Source: Endomychus coccineus (Eukaryota; Arthropoda; Insecta; Coleoptera; Endomychidae). From it: a stretch of 64,000 bases of DNA. The stretch covers positions 274,146,742 through 274,210,741 of the forward strand of contig OY294067.1 in assembly GCA_958510875.1 (NCBI GenBank), given 5' to 3'. Within the stretch, counting starts at the first letter, position 1, and each line of letters starts with the position of its first letter. The notes under the pieces were generated by a model, which was given only the letters and a program-made list of their open reading frames with translations, was not told the origin of the DNA and made no database searches. A program made the translations under genes and the position numbers. Positions 24,503-33,889 of the stretch are shown here, one piece after another.

Positions 24503-24550
24503 ACAATAGTCAAATTGGACAAAAAATCACTTGATTTCAGAAATGATGAT

Positions 24551-25234
24551 GATAGCAGCCAAATCTATTTCGTATGGTAGGGGGTATGTAGAAACATTCT
24601 TGCACAATATGCCCCCTTTTTTTGAGGGACTGTTTGCCAAAAATGCAATATTTTACATTTTTTGACCGATTTTCGCTGTTTCTGAAGGATAGTTTGGTTA
24701 GTTTACGTCTGACATGAAAATGACTTGTGTGAAAGTTGTTGGTAATTTTATGAGCTACAAAACCCTACCAAGAAAGAAATTTGAGCCATTAATAATTTTC
24801 CGCTATTGATGGAAAATTGTAAACAAAATCTTAGAAGTCCAGATATCTCGCCAAATATGGAAGGTAGCGAAAAATTATTAATGACCAAAAATTTTCAGTT
24901 AATTTTTTTCTATAAGTTGGCATTATTTGATATCTGGACTAAGATTTTGTTTATATTTCTGCTTACAATTTTCCATCAACAGTGGAGAATTATTGATGGC
25001 TAAACATTTTTCCTTGGCAGGGTTTTGTAGCTCATAAAATTATCAACAATTCTTACATGGGTCATTTTCATCTCAGACGTAAACTAACCAAACCACACTT
25101 CAAAGACTGCGAAAATCGGTCAAAAAATGTAAACATATGCATTTTTGGCAAACAGCTCCACAAAAAAAGGGGCATATTGTGCCTAAATGTTCCTGCATAC
25201 CCACCGACCAGATGAAATAGGTTTGGCTGCTATC
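24551..25234. repeat. 0.7-kb foldback (inverted-repeat) element
   Basis: The arms start with GATAGCAGCC at 24551 and end with GGCTGCTATC at 25225-25234. Complementarity runs inward for about 300 bp on each side through AATATGCCCC / GGGGCATATT, GACCGATTTTCGC / GCGAAAATCGGTC, ACGTCTGA / TCAGACGT, GGTAGGGTTTTGTAGCTC-type words and TCCAGATATC / GATATCTGGA. The unpaired centre lies at about 24860-24920. Weaker pairing may continue outward to about 24505 and 25275. No transposase is present. Confidence 0.9.
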
Positions 25235-25275
25235 CCCAACATTTCTGTCACCAATGTCTTATTTGACTGGACTAA

Positions 25276-25999
25276 GATGTAGCTAGTGACTTAAACTGTT
25301 TGGCGCATATTTTAATGAAGTATCCCCTAAAATACAGATTTATACTCTTCCACTATTTTTTCTCAGACAGATAACATCTTTAGCCATTAAGTTGAGAATC
25401 TCTCGGTTTGATTACGTTTGTAGGATTCGTGAACTGAGAATTCGGCATTCTCAATTCTATAATTTCTTCGTAGAATATGAGGTGTCATTTGCATTTTCCT
25501 ATTATCGACAATTTTAGATATATTTGCTTGTGTATGTAACGTGATGCGGATATACATACGGACGTTTATCTAGATTACGTCCATTGAACGCGAATATTGA
25601 ACTGATGTTACAATATTCGATATCCAGTTGCTTATGATATTCAATTGTGGTCGCGAAAACATTACCGTAAGTGTCCAAATCGTGGATGAAACTCCCCATT
25701 TTTCGTGGTTACTCGTTTTGATCGGTGAATCACGCTGCCAATATCGCATCAGCGCATTGTAAAACAACAAGTTGTGCCAAAAATTCAAAATAAAAGGTGA
25801 TCCGAGAAATTGTAAACGGACAAACCAACAGTTTCTCTGTAATACTTTATCTGGATTCCTGGCGTTATCAAACTGAAAAATCTATAATTATTCCATTTCT
25901 TTTTCATCCCCAATGACCAATTAATTTTCTTAGATGAAAAGTAAAATCGTAATGTCTACTGCAATTTGTTCAAAGTATCTTTTCAAAATGTATTTTTTT
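25276..25999. other. No gene recognised; upstream of a candidate exon
   Basis: Minus-strand frames at 25514-25788 show no known motif. The last 30 bases form a pyrimidine-rich tract ending in AG (26001-26002), which suggests the 3' end of an intron. Confidence 0.45.
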
Positions 26000-26007
26000 C
26001 AGAAACG

Positions 26008-26176
26008 ATGCTACTGATATGGTTCACCATAATCGTCCAACTGATGAGATGTTACGGCCAACAAAGCAGTTGCAATTTTAATACTATGTGTACGTGCTCT
26101 CCTGACCAACATGATCTTAGTGCGCGGACTATTCACAGTGTCAGCTGCCTGTCAGTGCCATTCTACAAGTTCCCTA
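26008..26176 (+). CDS. First coding exon of a secreted leucine-rich-repeat protein (chaoptin/artichoke-like N-terminus), partial
   Basis: An acceptor-like TTTTTTTCAG ends at 26002, ATG is at 26008, and a strong donor (CTA|GTAAGT) follows 26176, giving 56 codons plus one base. Residues 1-17 (MLLIWFTIIVQLMRCYG) look like a signal peptide. Residues 22-56 read CNFNTMCTCSPDQHDL then SVSCLSVPFYKFP. This C-x-FN-x3-C-x-CS...C-x-x-VPF-x-x-FP arrangement resembles the cysteine-rich N-terminal cap of insect chaoptin- or artichoke-type surface proteins. It is the only intact, splice-bounded coding segment with host-gene character in the window. Later exons were not identified downstream. Family naming is from memory of the motif. 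Confidence 0.5.
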
Positions 26177-26177
26177 G

Positions 26178-26730
26178 TAAGTGTATTTAGTTGTGCGAAT
26201 ACGCAATGGCGTTTTTGTTTAAATTATGAGATGAATAGATATTGAACATGATCAATTTCCTGTAACCTCTAATTCTACAGAAAATTGCTCAATCTAGTTT
26301 ACATAAGTTATATTAGTTCAGGGAATTCTATTTATCGATTAATTACTCGACTTCAAATAAAACGAAATCCAAATATATAAGCATATTATCAAATTGAGGA
26401 GATCCGGTATTTATTGTTCCTTCAGTTGGTTGAGGAAACTTGTTAAATTGCCAAGAGCTTTTCGTGGCTATAATAATTATTATTAACTGGTTGGCCTCTG
26501 CAGCGGAATTCAATCAATCCTTTAGAAGTAGACCACATCAGGAGTAAAAATAAACCTTTGCTCATCAAAGTATTTGATGAAGAAAGCTTCCTCCCACACA
26601 TTTCAGGTATCAATTTGTGAATCTACAAGTAAGTTACATAACATCTCAAAGAACAGATATATTTGATGTTAGAATTTTGGCCTAAGAATGCATTAATATT
26701 TTTTTACAAACCATAAACTTTACGGAATAC
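26178..26730 (+). other. Presumed intron and unassigned sequence
   Basis: The sequence begins with the GTAAGT donor of the preceding exon. It has no further legible exon, is AT-rich and shows no repeat. Confidence 0.4.
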
Positions 26731-27147
26731 ACATCCATTTTCTAAGGACCTGGGTGAACAATAATACAATTCAAAACTGTTTTCATCTCCAAGTAACATG
26801 TTACGTTATATATAAGAAAATGAGACTCCGAAAAACTAAATTTCATTTACTGTGCGGCTAACTATCGACGTTTTGATAGAGATTCTCGATAAGTATAAGA
26901 GATACCAAAAAATTAACCAACGGTGAAATAAAAAATTGGCTGTCGTCTTCTGTTTCCGAGTTATTTGAGAAAACTCGATTTTTTACATTCTTGTTGTACT
27001 TTTACAAGTGGAAGGAAGTGGCGTAATCTAAAAATCTTTCAAAATGCGAGTTATGACATATAGTTCTATATTTTTACATGGAAGTCATAGTTGACTTAGA
27101 CATCATTGAAAAGAATTTGTTGGGTCGATTATAACATTTTCACTAGA
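26731..27147. repeat. 417-bp direct duplication, copy 1
   Basis: From ACATCCATTTTCTAAGG to TTTTCACTAGA this is almost identical to 27272-27688. I see only about four or five single-base differences by eye, so the duplication is recent. No motif of a known element is present. Confidence 0.95.
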
Positions 27148-27158
27148 GCTACTACCCT

Positions 27159-27272
27159 TGATAGGGTTCGAAACGTAGAATTCAAATTTTCTGCTTTTTC
27201 AGGAAAAAATTCAACATAGCTCCTGAAAATGTGTAATGAACCTAAGCTGACCCTAGTATTCTGAAAAAAAAA
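27159..27272. repeat. 114-bp copy of 23182-23295 between the duplicated blocks
   Basis: The segment from TGATAGGGTTCG to the A-run is identical by eye to 23182-23295, including its junction into satellite-type sequence (AACCTAAGCTGACCCTAG). It fills nearly the whole gap between the two 417-bp copies. Eleven further bases (27148-27158) are of unknown origin. Confidence 0.9.
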
Positions 27273-27688
27273 CATCCATTTTCTAAGGACCTGGGTGAAC
27301 AATAATACAATTCAAAACTGTTTTCATCTCCAAGTAACATGTTACGTTATATATAAGAAAATGAGACTCCGAAAAACTAAATTTCATTTACTGTGCGGCT
27401 AACTATCGACGTTTTGATAGAGATTCTCGATAAGTATAAGAGATACCAAAAAGTTAACCAACGGTGAAATATAAAATTGGCTGTCGTCTTCTGTTTCCGA
27501 GTTATTTGAGAAAACTCGATTTTTTACAATCTTGTTGTACTTTTACAAGTGGAAGGAAGTGGCGTAATCTAAAAATCTTTCAAAATGCGAGTTATGACAT
27601 ATAGTTCTATATTTTTACATGGAAGTCATAGTTGGCTTAGACATCATTGAAAAGAATTTGTTGGGTCGATTATAACATTTTCACTAGA
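27272..27688. repeat. 417-bp direct duplication, copy 2
   Basis: This is the second copy of the 26731-27147 block, with the same ends and length. The high identity contrasts with the decay seen elsewhere in the window. Confidence 0.95.
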
Positions 27689-28822
27689 TCTTAGAGAGAA
27701 TTGTATTCACTGGATAATTTCAAAGTTTTTTCCAAATAGTGGGCTTATGTCATTTAGTGTTTTGTATCATCTGTGCTTTGTTGATTATAAGTAGCTGTCT
27801 ATTGTGAAAGAGTTTTCGCAATAGACCTCACATGATCATCCAATGAGAGGGGACTGTTGGTGGTGGTTGTACCTGACATCTTCATATTAGGGATTGTGAG
27901 ATCTGTCTTCCTGGAGAAAATACAAGCTTGAGTTTAGGTTGCATCAAGCTCCACTAGATCATCAGATTTCCATTTATCATTTATCAAAGTGAAAACTAGG
28001 TAGTAAGCGACATAGTTGAGACGGCAAACCGTGTGACGGAAGTTTTCTTTTTTTGGAAGCTGCCTCCCAGCTGTGAAGAAACACTTTTTTGTTTACTTAA
28101 ATATAATATTATTGTTAAATTTTCTTCAATACTATGAAAATGTATTCACCATCAGCTTGTCTTCTCCTGGGTCAAGATTAAAATATGTTTTATTTGCAGT
28201 TTCAGAATAATTCATGTTTTAGAACATGATACGCGTTTCTTATTTTTCATAAGTTACAAGTACACTTGCTGAAAAATATGAACAATCGTTGTTAGAATCG
28301 ATGCTTTTCAACTGTTTTGAAATTGGTTAAATTGTAGAACAGTGTTAAATTGTTTGTTCAGTCGAGTATTTTCTAAATGACGTAAGCCAACTATTTAGAG
28401 TGAAGAAATTTTAAGTGAACTGAATGGAATTATTGTTGTGTAGTTTATAATAGTAATAATGAATACAGTATCCCATAAGCTGAACTAATTTTAGGTAAAA
28501 GACATTACACCATCTGTTCGAAATTAAGGCGTGATGAGTTGTTAGCTGTATAAGATATTTTATATCTTTCAAAACTAATATCTAACTAATAATAATAATA
28601 ATATATAAATAATAATAATCAAGGTTTTCTCTTATTACAGAATTAGGGAACAGATTTACTTGTCATCTTCATACTTTTCACCAGATTCTCTCAAATGTTA
28701 CTTGACAATTGATTTTGTGTTGCGTTTTGTTTCTTTTTAAATTGTCAGCTACTCAAGCTTTAGTTGTATCTGAAATAGACGAATATGTCTTATTGGCTTT
28801 TGCCAGATAATAGTTGTGAGGT
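27689..28822. other. No gene recognised
   Basis: AT-rich sequence with an imperfect (AAT)n run at about 28588-28620. The words CTCCTGGGTCAAGAT at 28147 recall the tag shared by PLE pieces at 32.36 and 52.48 kb. Confidence 0.45.
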
Positions 28823-28859
28823 TCTAGTCTAGATCGATCAGTAACATTACAAAGTAATA

Positions 28860-28902
28860 GTTCCGGACTGCTGTTTCGCGCTGTCGAGCTCATCAGCGTA
28901 AC
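28860..28902 (-). ncRNA. Hammerhead ribozyme motif, PLE repeat, left copy
   Basis: On the minus strand the core is complete: CTGATGA, stem II GCTC GACA GCGC with one mismatch, GAAAC, a short AGCA loop and GTC. Stem I pairs GTTACG before the core with CGGAAC after the GTC triplet (5 of 6 pairs). Stem III would have only the two pairs between AAC and GTC, as reported for hammerheads of Penelope-like elements. Catalysis may need a dimer. Confidence 0.7.
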
Positions 28903-29089
28903 GAAAGAATTGCAATGTTACTGAACGCTCATTATGTCCAGGTTATAAATAACTTGACTTATTGAATGCTAGAGAGAACCATAATATCTAACATATTCAA
29001 CATAATAATAGATGTCCCAGAAGCATTTTGTTAGTTGAGTTATTTATAGACTCGACTGCACGATCGCTCAGTAATATTTCAAATTTCTC

Positions 29090-29132
29090 GTTCCACTGAT
29101 GAGCTCGAGAGAGCGAAACAGCTATCCGGAAT
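29090..29132 (+). ncRNA. Hammerhead ribozyme motif, PLE repeat, right copy
   Basis: CTGATGA is followed by a perfect 4-bp stem II with a GNRA loop (GCTC GAGA GAGC), then GAAAC, AGCT and the triplet ATC in place of GTC. Stem I pairs TTCC with GGAA. The G to A change before the cleavage uridine removes one of the two stem III pairs, so this copy is probably weak or dead. It is clearly homologous to the left copy. Confidence 0.7.
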
Positions 29133-29170
29133 TAATAGTTTGTAATATTACTGGTCGATCTAGACTGGAC

Positions 29171-29684
29171 TTACAATCTACGATATCGTCAAAATGATGT
29201 GAAACCACCCAATCTTCAGAATCTGATAAGACCCCAGCAACATAACTAACGATTTCCTACCCAGGGCAGACTCGTCGCTATCAAATAAATTGTCATATTT
29301 TGATGGGAATTCGGCCATAGAACTAGAAGGATCATTGTTTTATGTTATCTTTGTACCTCCTTCTATTCTAATACCACAATATAGATAAAAATTATTAATT
29401 TAATTAATAAAATTAACAGAGCTTGCTATTTTGAAGTTGAATAGATAATCTTATATATAGAGAATGATTATACTCATTATGAAATAATCAAGCAATTAAA
29501 CTCATCTCAAAATCCAACCGGTAAGCGTCAGTACACTTGTCATCAAAACCTCTGAGTGGTTTGGAAGAAATAAGTGTTGAACGTGTCACTTAGATAAATC
29601 TCGCTTTTGGTAGATACAAATAGAATTGATAAGCATATATTCTTGTTTTCGTTTTTGTATGTATGAAATAGTTGAATGTCCGGA
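29171..29684. other. No gene recognised
   Basis: Between the PLE repeat and the LINE no motif could be read; AT-rich with a few stop-dense frames. Confidence 0.45.
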
Positions 29685-29685
29685 T

Positions 29686-30935
29686 TCTGTTTATCTCAAT
29701 ACCAAAAAGTCTATGGGGCCAGACGGAATTCCACCTTTCGTTCTCAAGGAACTTGCGCTTGAATTAACACCTATTTTCTGCAGGTTGTTTACCCTTTCAT
29801 ACAATTTTATCTCTATTGCATTATAATCTGTTGGAATTCCCAACATCTGGTAGGTCGGTCCATCGTCGGTCATTAGATTTAAGATGTATTTATTATAATA
29901 ATACCAAGAAGGATAAATATTTCGTTGATTGTAGCTTGCTTGGAAACCTCATTTACTTGATGCATTTATGACCCTATTCAGTAAATACATGAATGGCAAA
30001 GGTTCCAAGAAAATTACCAGATGTTGGGAATTCCAACAATATCTGAAATCTCTGAAGTGATGGAGAAAGCAATCAACATCGAGCTCATCCGCTTCAAAAT
30101 CGCGAATGACCGGCAATATGGCTTTCGTCAGCAGAGATCAACAGGAAACCTGCTTTGCTATGTAACATAAATGGCAGAAATCTATTGAAACATATGAGGA
30201 ATCTCTAGCTGTAGCATTGGATGTCTCCAAAGCATTTGACTGAGCCTGGCAACAAAGCCTTCTTGGGAAAATTCCGTCATATGGTTTACCGCCTCAACTT
30301 TGTCGCTATTGCGTTCCCTTTTAGATGAATCTCTCCATGTGATAGTTGGCGGAGTATCCTCCGATACAATGGCAAACAACGCAGGTGTTCCACAGGGATC
30401 TGTCTTAGCATCAACTTCGTTTCTACTCCACATAAACGATCTGCTGGAAGTCACCACCTGTCCCGACCACAGCTTTGCAGATGATGATGGACTTCATATT
30501 TCTTTCTCATATAGAGCCCATATACCATCCAATGAAGCCCGAGGAGCGAGACAGAGGCGAGTTGATTCAATTGATGGGGATCTGGCATAAGAGTAGAGTT
30601 TAATGCAACCAAAACTCAAGTTTGCGTCTTCTCCAGGAAGGCGGATCCCACAATCCCAATATGATGATATCTTGTACAGCTATTCCTATGAAGTTTTCAT
30701 ATCCATGCTTGGGATCACCACCAACAGCACCCTCTCATGGGACTGTCATGTGAGGTCCATTGCGAAAACCTCTATATAAAAACTGTAACCTTTAATCCCT
30801 CTATGAAGTTGGTATGCTCGAAAACTAATGATCATAAGGTTATATGTATTTGTTTCTCCTGGTTGGGATCAAATAAATTCAATCTTCATAACAGAAGTGG
30901 AACTTTACTAATTCTTTACAAAAATCACAAATATA
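29686..30935 (+). pseudogene. Jockey-type LINE reverse transcriptase, broken copy
   Basis: Plus-strand pieces in order: NTKKSMGPDGIPPFVLKEL and PIFCRLFTLSYN (29695-29805); ISEVMEKAINIELI and NDRQYGFRQQRSTGNLL (30050-30160); LAVALDVSKAFD read across a frameshift (30200-30245, motif A); LRSLLDESLHVIVGGVSSDT and NAGVPQGSVLASTSFLLHIN (30310-30440, motif B); HSFADDDGLH (30472-30500, catalytic FADD); FNATKTQVCVFSRKADP (about 30600-30650); MLGITTNSTLSWD; and LLILYK (30900-30930). It has several frameshifts and stops, a deletion of roughly 85 bp relative to the 61.4-kb copy, and an inserted or inverted segment at 29830-30037. The same family recurs at 61.4 kb. Confidence 0.85.
29830..30037. repeat. 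Perfect 23-bp inverted repeat inside the LINE
   Basis: 29830-29852 is the exact reverse complement of 30015-30037. The 162 bp between them do not align to the LINE copy at 61.4 kb. Flanks ATAATCTG (29823-29830) and AATATCTG (30038-30045) may be a decayed 8-bp target duplication, which would make this a small MITE. Alternatively the right arm reads as LINE protein (NYQMLGIPTIS) and the left arm is an inverted scrap of it. Confidence 0.7.
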
Positions 30936-31905
30936 TGCATATACACAATTTACAAATATTGATTCAATAAATACGAAACAATTAATAGAAATTTAACTTA
31001 TAAATAAACAAATATGATAAACTCAGCTTATCGAAATCCAGGCAGTTTTACATTTTCAATGATTCCATTTAATACATCGATATATTCCAGATATGATCCA
31101 CATTCTAACCAATATTCAGTTGAGAATGAAAAGTCCAAATTTGTGTAGATAAAGAAGTGATTCAATATTCAATTTATATTACGTATTCGAATTAATACAA
31201 GAGAAGAAAAAACTGAAAGAAATCAGGTTAATTAGTTTTGTGTTTAATTAACTGTTTTCTTCTTTTAGGATCTCTGAATATTTCTACCATTTATACTATT
31301 TCAATTTAGTATAGAAGGAGAAATTAAGTATAGCTCCAATTCAAATACGGCTATGATCAAAATTCTAAAACACTTTGATTTCACGATATATTAAAAGATC
31401 AGAAAAGGAATAAGTTTGAACATAGTTAGTATTAATCATGTTTTTGATTAGTAAATGCAAATTATTATGTTTTAATTATTGATTGCTGAAATATGAATAG
31501 ATTGATTAAAAAATGATGAGGGAAGCATGTGGCTTGCAGACACAAATTGTATTAGAAATAATATTGAATTTATATAACGACGTTAATAAAATATATTGCT
31601 AATTATAAAGACTTACCGCCTCTTTTCAAGACGTTTTTCACATATAATTGTGAATTATTGTATTTCATATACTTATATTAGCAAATTTTACTGCAAGTCA
31701 AATTGCATGCTACACACACAAGTGTTGAAAATTGAAAAGAACATTAATTGAATTAGAACGCATATCTAAAATGCATTAGGCTTTTCAAGCCATGGTAACT
31801 AGGTTGATCTATATAACTTCCAGTGAAGAAATGTTTCACCAGTGGCGTTCTGTTTATAGAAATTAAGTGAACGGACATATTAACCGTTACAAAACTTGGT
31901 TTTCT
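30936..31905. other. Unassigned gap between two LINE pieces
   Basis: About 970 bp of AT-rich sequence separate LINE pieces that both contain the reverse-transcriptase tail motif LL.(L/I)YK. No terminal repeats or target duplication were found, so it is not a clear insertion. Confidence 0.45.
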
Positions 31906-31909
31906 ATAT

Positions 31910-32235
31910 CGTGTCAGGTGTTACTTTACATCCCAGCAGCTCCTCATAATCTACAAAGTGCAGATTCGAATTGTCCTGGAGAACCGTTCACATATTTGAA
32001 GTTCGGCTCCCAAACATACGCGCTGAAGCTCTTGGATCCTATCCAGAAGAGCGCTGTTCATTTAGTTAATGATGTCGCCCTTGAAAGTAGAAAGGTGGGA
32101 GACCTCTCCAGATTCCAGATAGGCGGACTGGTCGAGTTCAAACTAGTCACCCCTTCATTGTCAAGCTTGAGACCTGCAGAACTTCTTCCTATCAGGCTTC
32201 ATTTTTTAATGGAAATCTCTTTACCTAGTGAGGTA
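31910..32235 (+). pseudogene. LINE reverse transcriptase 3' piece (thumb/tail)
   Basis: One frame gives QQLLIIYKVQIRIVLENRSH (family: LL.LYKAQ.RP.LEY.SH.W). A second frame gives ALKLLDPIQKSAVHLVND (family: L..LD.IQKRA.RL..D), KVGDLSRFQIGG and SSLRPAELLPIRLHF. This is the part of a Jockey-type ORF2 just after the catalytic domain. It overlaps the end of the 29.7-kb piece by the LLIIYK motif, so it could be a second copy rather than a continuation. Confidence 0.75.
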
Positions 32236-32359
32236 GCTCTTTATATCTATATTCTCCAAAACTTAAAAAAAACTGTAATGCTCATCTTCTCTTCCAACAT
32301 TCCACCGCTGGCTGACACGATGTTCAAACATTCTAATGTTGATATAATAATGTAATAAT

Positions 32360-32840
32360 AATTCATTCCTGGGTCAAGAATCTTTATTACAACATAGTCT
32401 AACTCTTAGTTACAACAAGAAAACCTTATTTGGGAGCAGATTTGGAGAGTTAGATCTATAACATAGAAAATTCTGATTTTTTAAAATATGATCTAGCTAA
32501 GAAAATCAAATCAAATTTAGGAAAACATGATTATGAAGCAAAATAATCAAAGATTGCTAAATCGATTTCCACAATAATATCTAGTAATGATGTAGTATTC
32601 ACAAAGGCAGATAAAGGTAATACAGTCATTGCTATCGACCGTGATAATCATATCAATAAAACATTAGATTTTCTAAAGTCAGGAAGTTTCAAATTAAGAC
32701 CCAACCAATTCATATCAGAATATGATCAAAAATTGAATCAAGGAATGCTCCGCAATTTTTGAAAAGACAGATTTATTTGAATTAACAATTATGAAACCTC
32801 ATGCGCCAAAATACGTTAGTTAAATTATCACTGTACTATC
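32360..32840 (+). pseudogene. Penelope-like element, N-terminal reverse transcriptase fragment (copy A)
   Basis: From about 32590 one frame reads SSNDVVFTKADKGNTVIAID then TLDFLKSGSFKLRPNQF, the conserved KADKGNTVV block of PLE reverse transcriptases. PHAPKYVS near 32800 follows (family APKLYGLPKIHK). The DNA at 32400-32600 and 32740-32830 closely matches copy B at 34270-34480 and 34530-34620. The fragment stops before the catalytic motifs, so it is 3'-truncated. Its left end carries TTCATTCCTGGGTCAAGAAT, also seen at 52.48 kb. Confidence 0.8.
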
Positions 32841-33885
32841 ATTTTCTTTACCGATTTTGAGGTTATCTCGCTTATTGATGTCTAGTAACCAGTTTTTGTT
32901 TTGTTTCAAAATAGTTATATTTCTGACGATGGTACAATACTGGCGAAATGCTCATAAAATGCAGAGAATCTATAATCGGAACGGGCGTTTGTGATTTTAC
33001 TATCAATATTATGGATACTGAAATTCAATTACAGGCATTATGGAACAAGCTTGCAGTTAATTCCCTCGTACTAGAGGATTATTTTGTATCGTTGGTTCAC
33101 TGACTAGAACAAACGGTCCTATGGAACATAAAGTTTTTCAATTGTTTCATAAATACTATAATAATTGATTTTTCCATCAGTCATGTTCCACAACGTATAT
33201 TGCTCCATATCTTTTTCTAGAAAACTGAGAAAATAGTCTAATTTGAAGTTTTGATATGTTTTAATTAAACTGTGCAAGAATGTTGAAAATTCGGAAATGT
33301 TTCCCTCAACAACATTGCAGTGTAATCCTAAAAGGAAGTTGTATTTCAATATGGTGTTCAACTAAGCATCAAATATTCCATATCTCTTTAGCAATCTTCT
33401 GTCGTTCATTCTTGCTAATAGAGAGTGCCTTCGAGAAATATTGATATTCCACTTTTCGTTCATACCGCTCCCAATATAAACTTTCCAAATTGAGTTGTTT
33501 ACAACGTAGAGACACGTCGGAAATTTAAAATTTCAGTTTTCAAATAAAATTCCACCCTTCGCTAAAACACATACAAACGGGAATTATTATTTCTAATTTG
33601 CAGTAAAAGTTCTCGGTTCGATGTTGAAAACAATCACGAATACAAAAATTCGCAACGCAATCGCTAGCGTAATCAACTAGTAAAGCAGGCGTGTGCATTA
33701 TTACGAAACAGTTGAACTGTTATTTCGAGAAACAATCGAACAAATGAAGTAATATTATATCATATTATGATATTGAGATGCAGAACAACAACGCAGAATA
33801 TTTAGCATTTTAACCATTGCCTTGAATTGAAAGTTTTTTTTCCTGAATTTATTAAACTAAATACTACCAATAATAGTAAAGCCGC
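32841..33885. other. No gene recognised; possible decayed PLE motif
   Basis: CTGACGATGGTAC ... CTGGCGAAATG at 32922-32955 is reminiscent of a decayed hammerhead core. The minus-strand frame 33119-33361 has no known motif. Confidence 0.4.
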
Positions 33886-33889
33886 TGTA

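Larger units (their letters stand above)
28823..29170. mobile_element. Inverted pair of PLE terminal repeats carrying hammerheads
   Basis: The left copy 28823-28980 reads on the minus strand and the right copy about 29010-29170 on the plus strand, head to head. Both contain, in their own 5' to 3' direction, TATAAATAACT, a TTACTGA block, a hammerhead motif, a TAATAGTTTGTAAT-like word, TTACTG and GATCGATCTAGACT-like sequence. The same family occurs once at 12.4 kb. Inverted or tandem terminal repeats are a known oddity of Penelope-like elements. No PLE coding sequence is attached directly. Confidence 0.7.

Noticed and set aside
28823..29170. Paired repeats as LTRs of an LTR retrotransposon
   Set aside because: They are inverted, lack TG..CA ends, a primer-binding site and any gag/pol between them; the hammerhead points to Penelope-like elements.
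30936..31905. Insertion splitting one LINE copy
   Set aside because: The two LINE pieces overlap at the LL.(L/I)YK motif with different nucleotide sequence and no target duplication, so two separate copies are at least as likely.
32922..32955. CTGACGATGG ... GGCGAAATG as a hammerhead
   Set aside because: Core has a changed base, stem I cannot be drawn and no cleavage triplet is placed correctly; too decayed to call.
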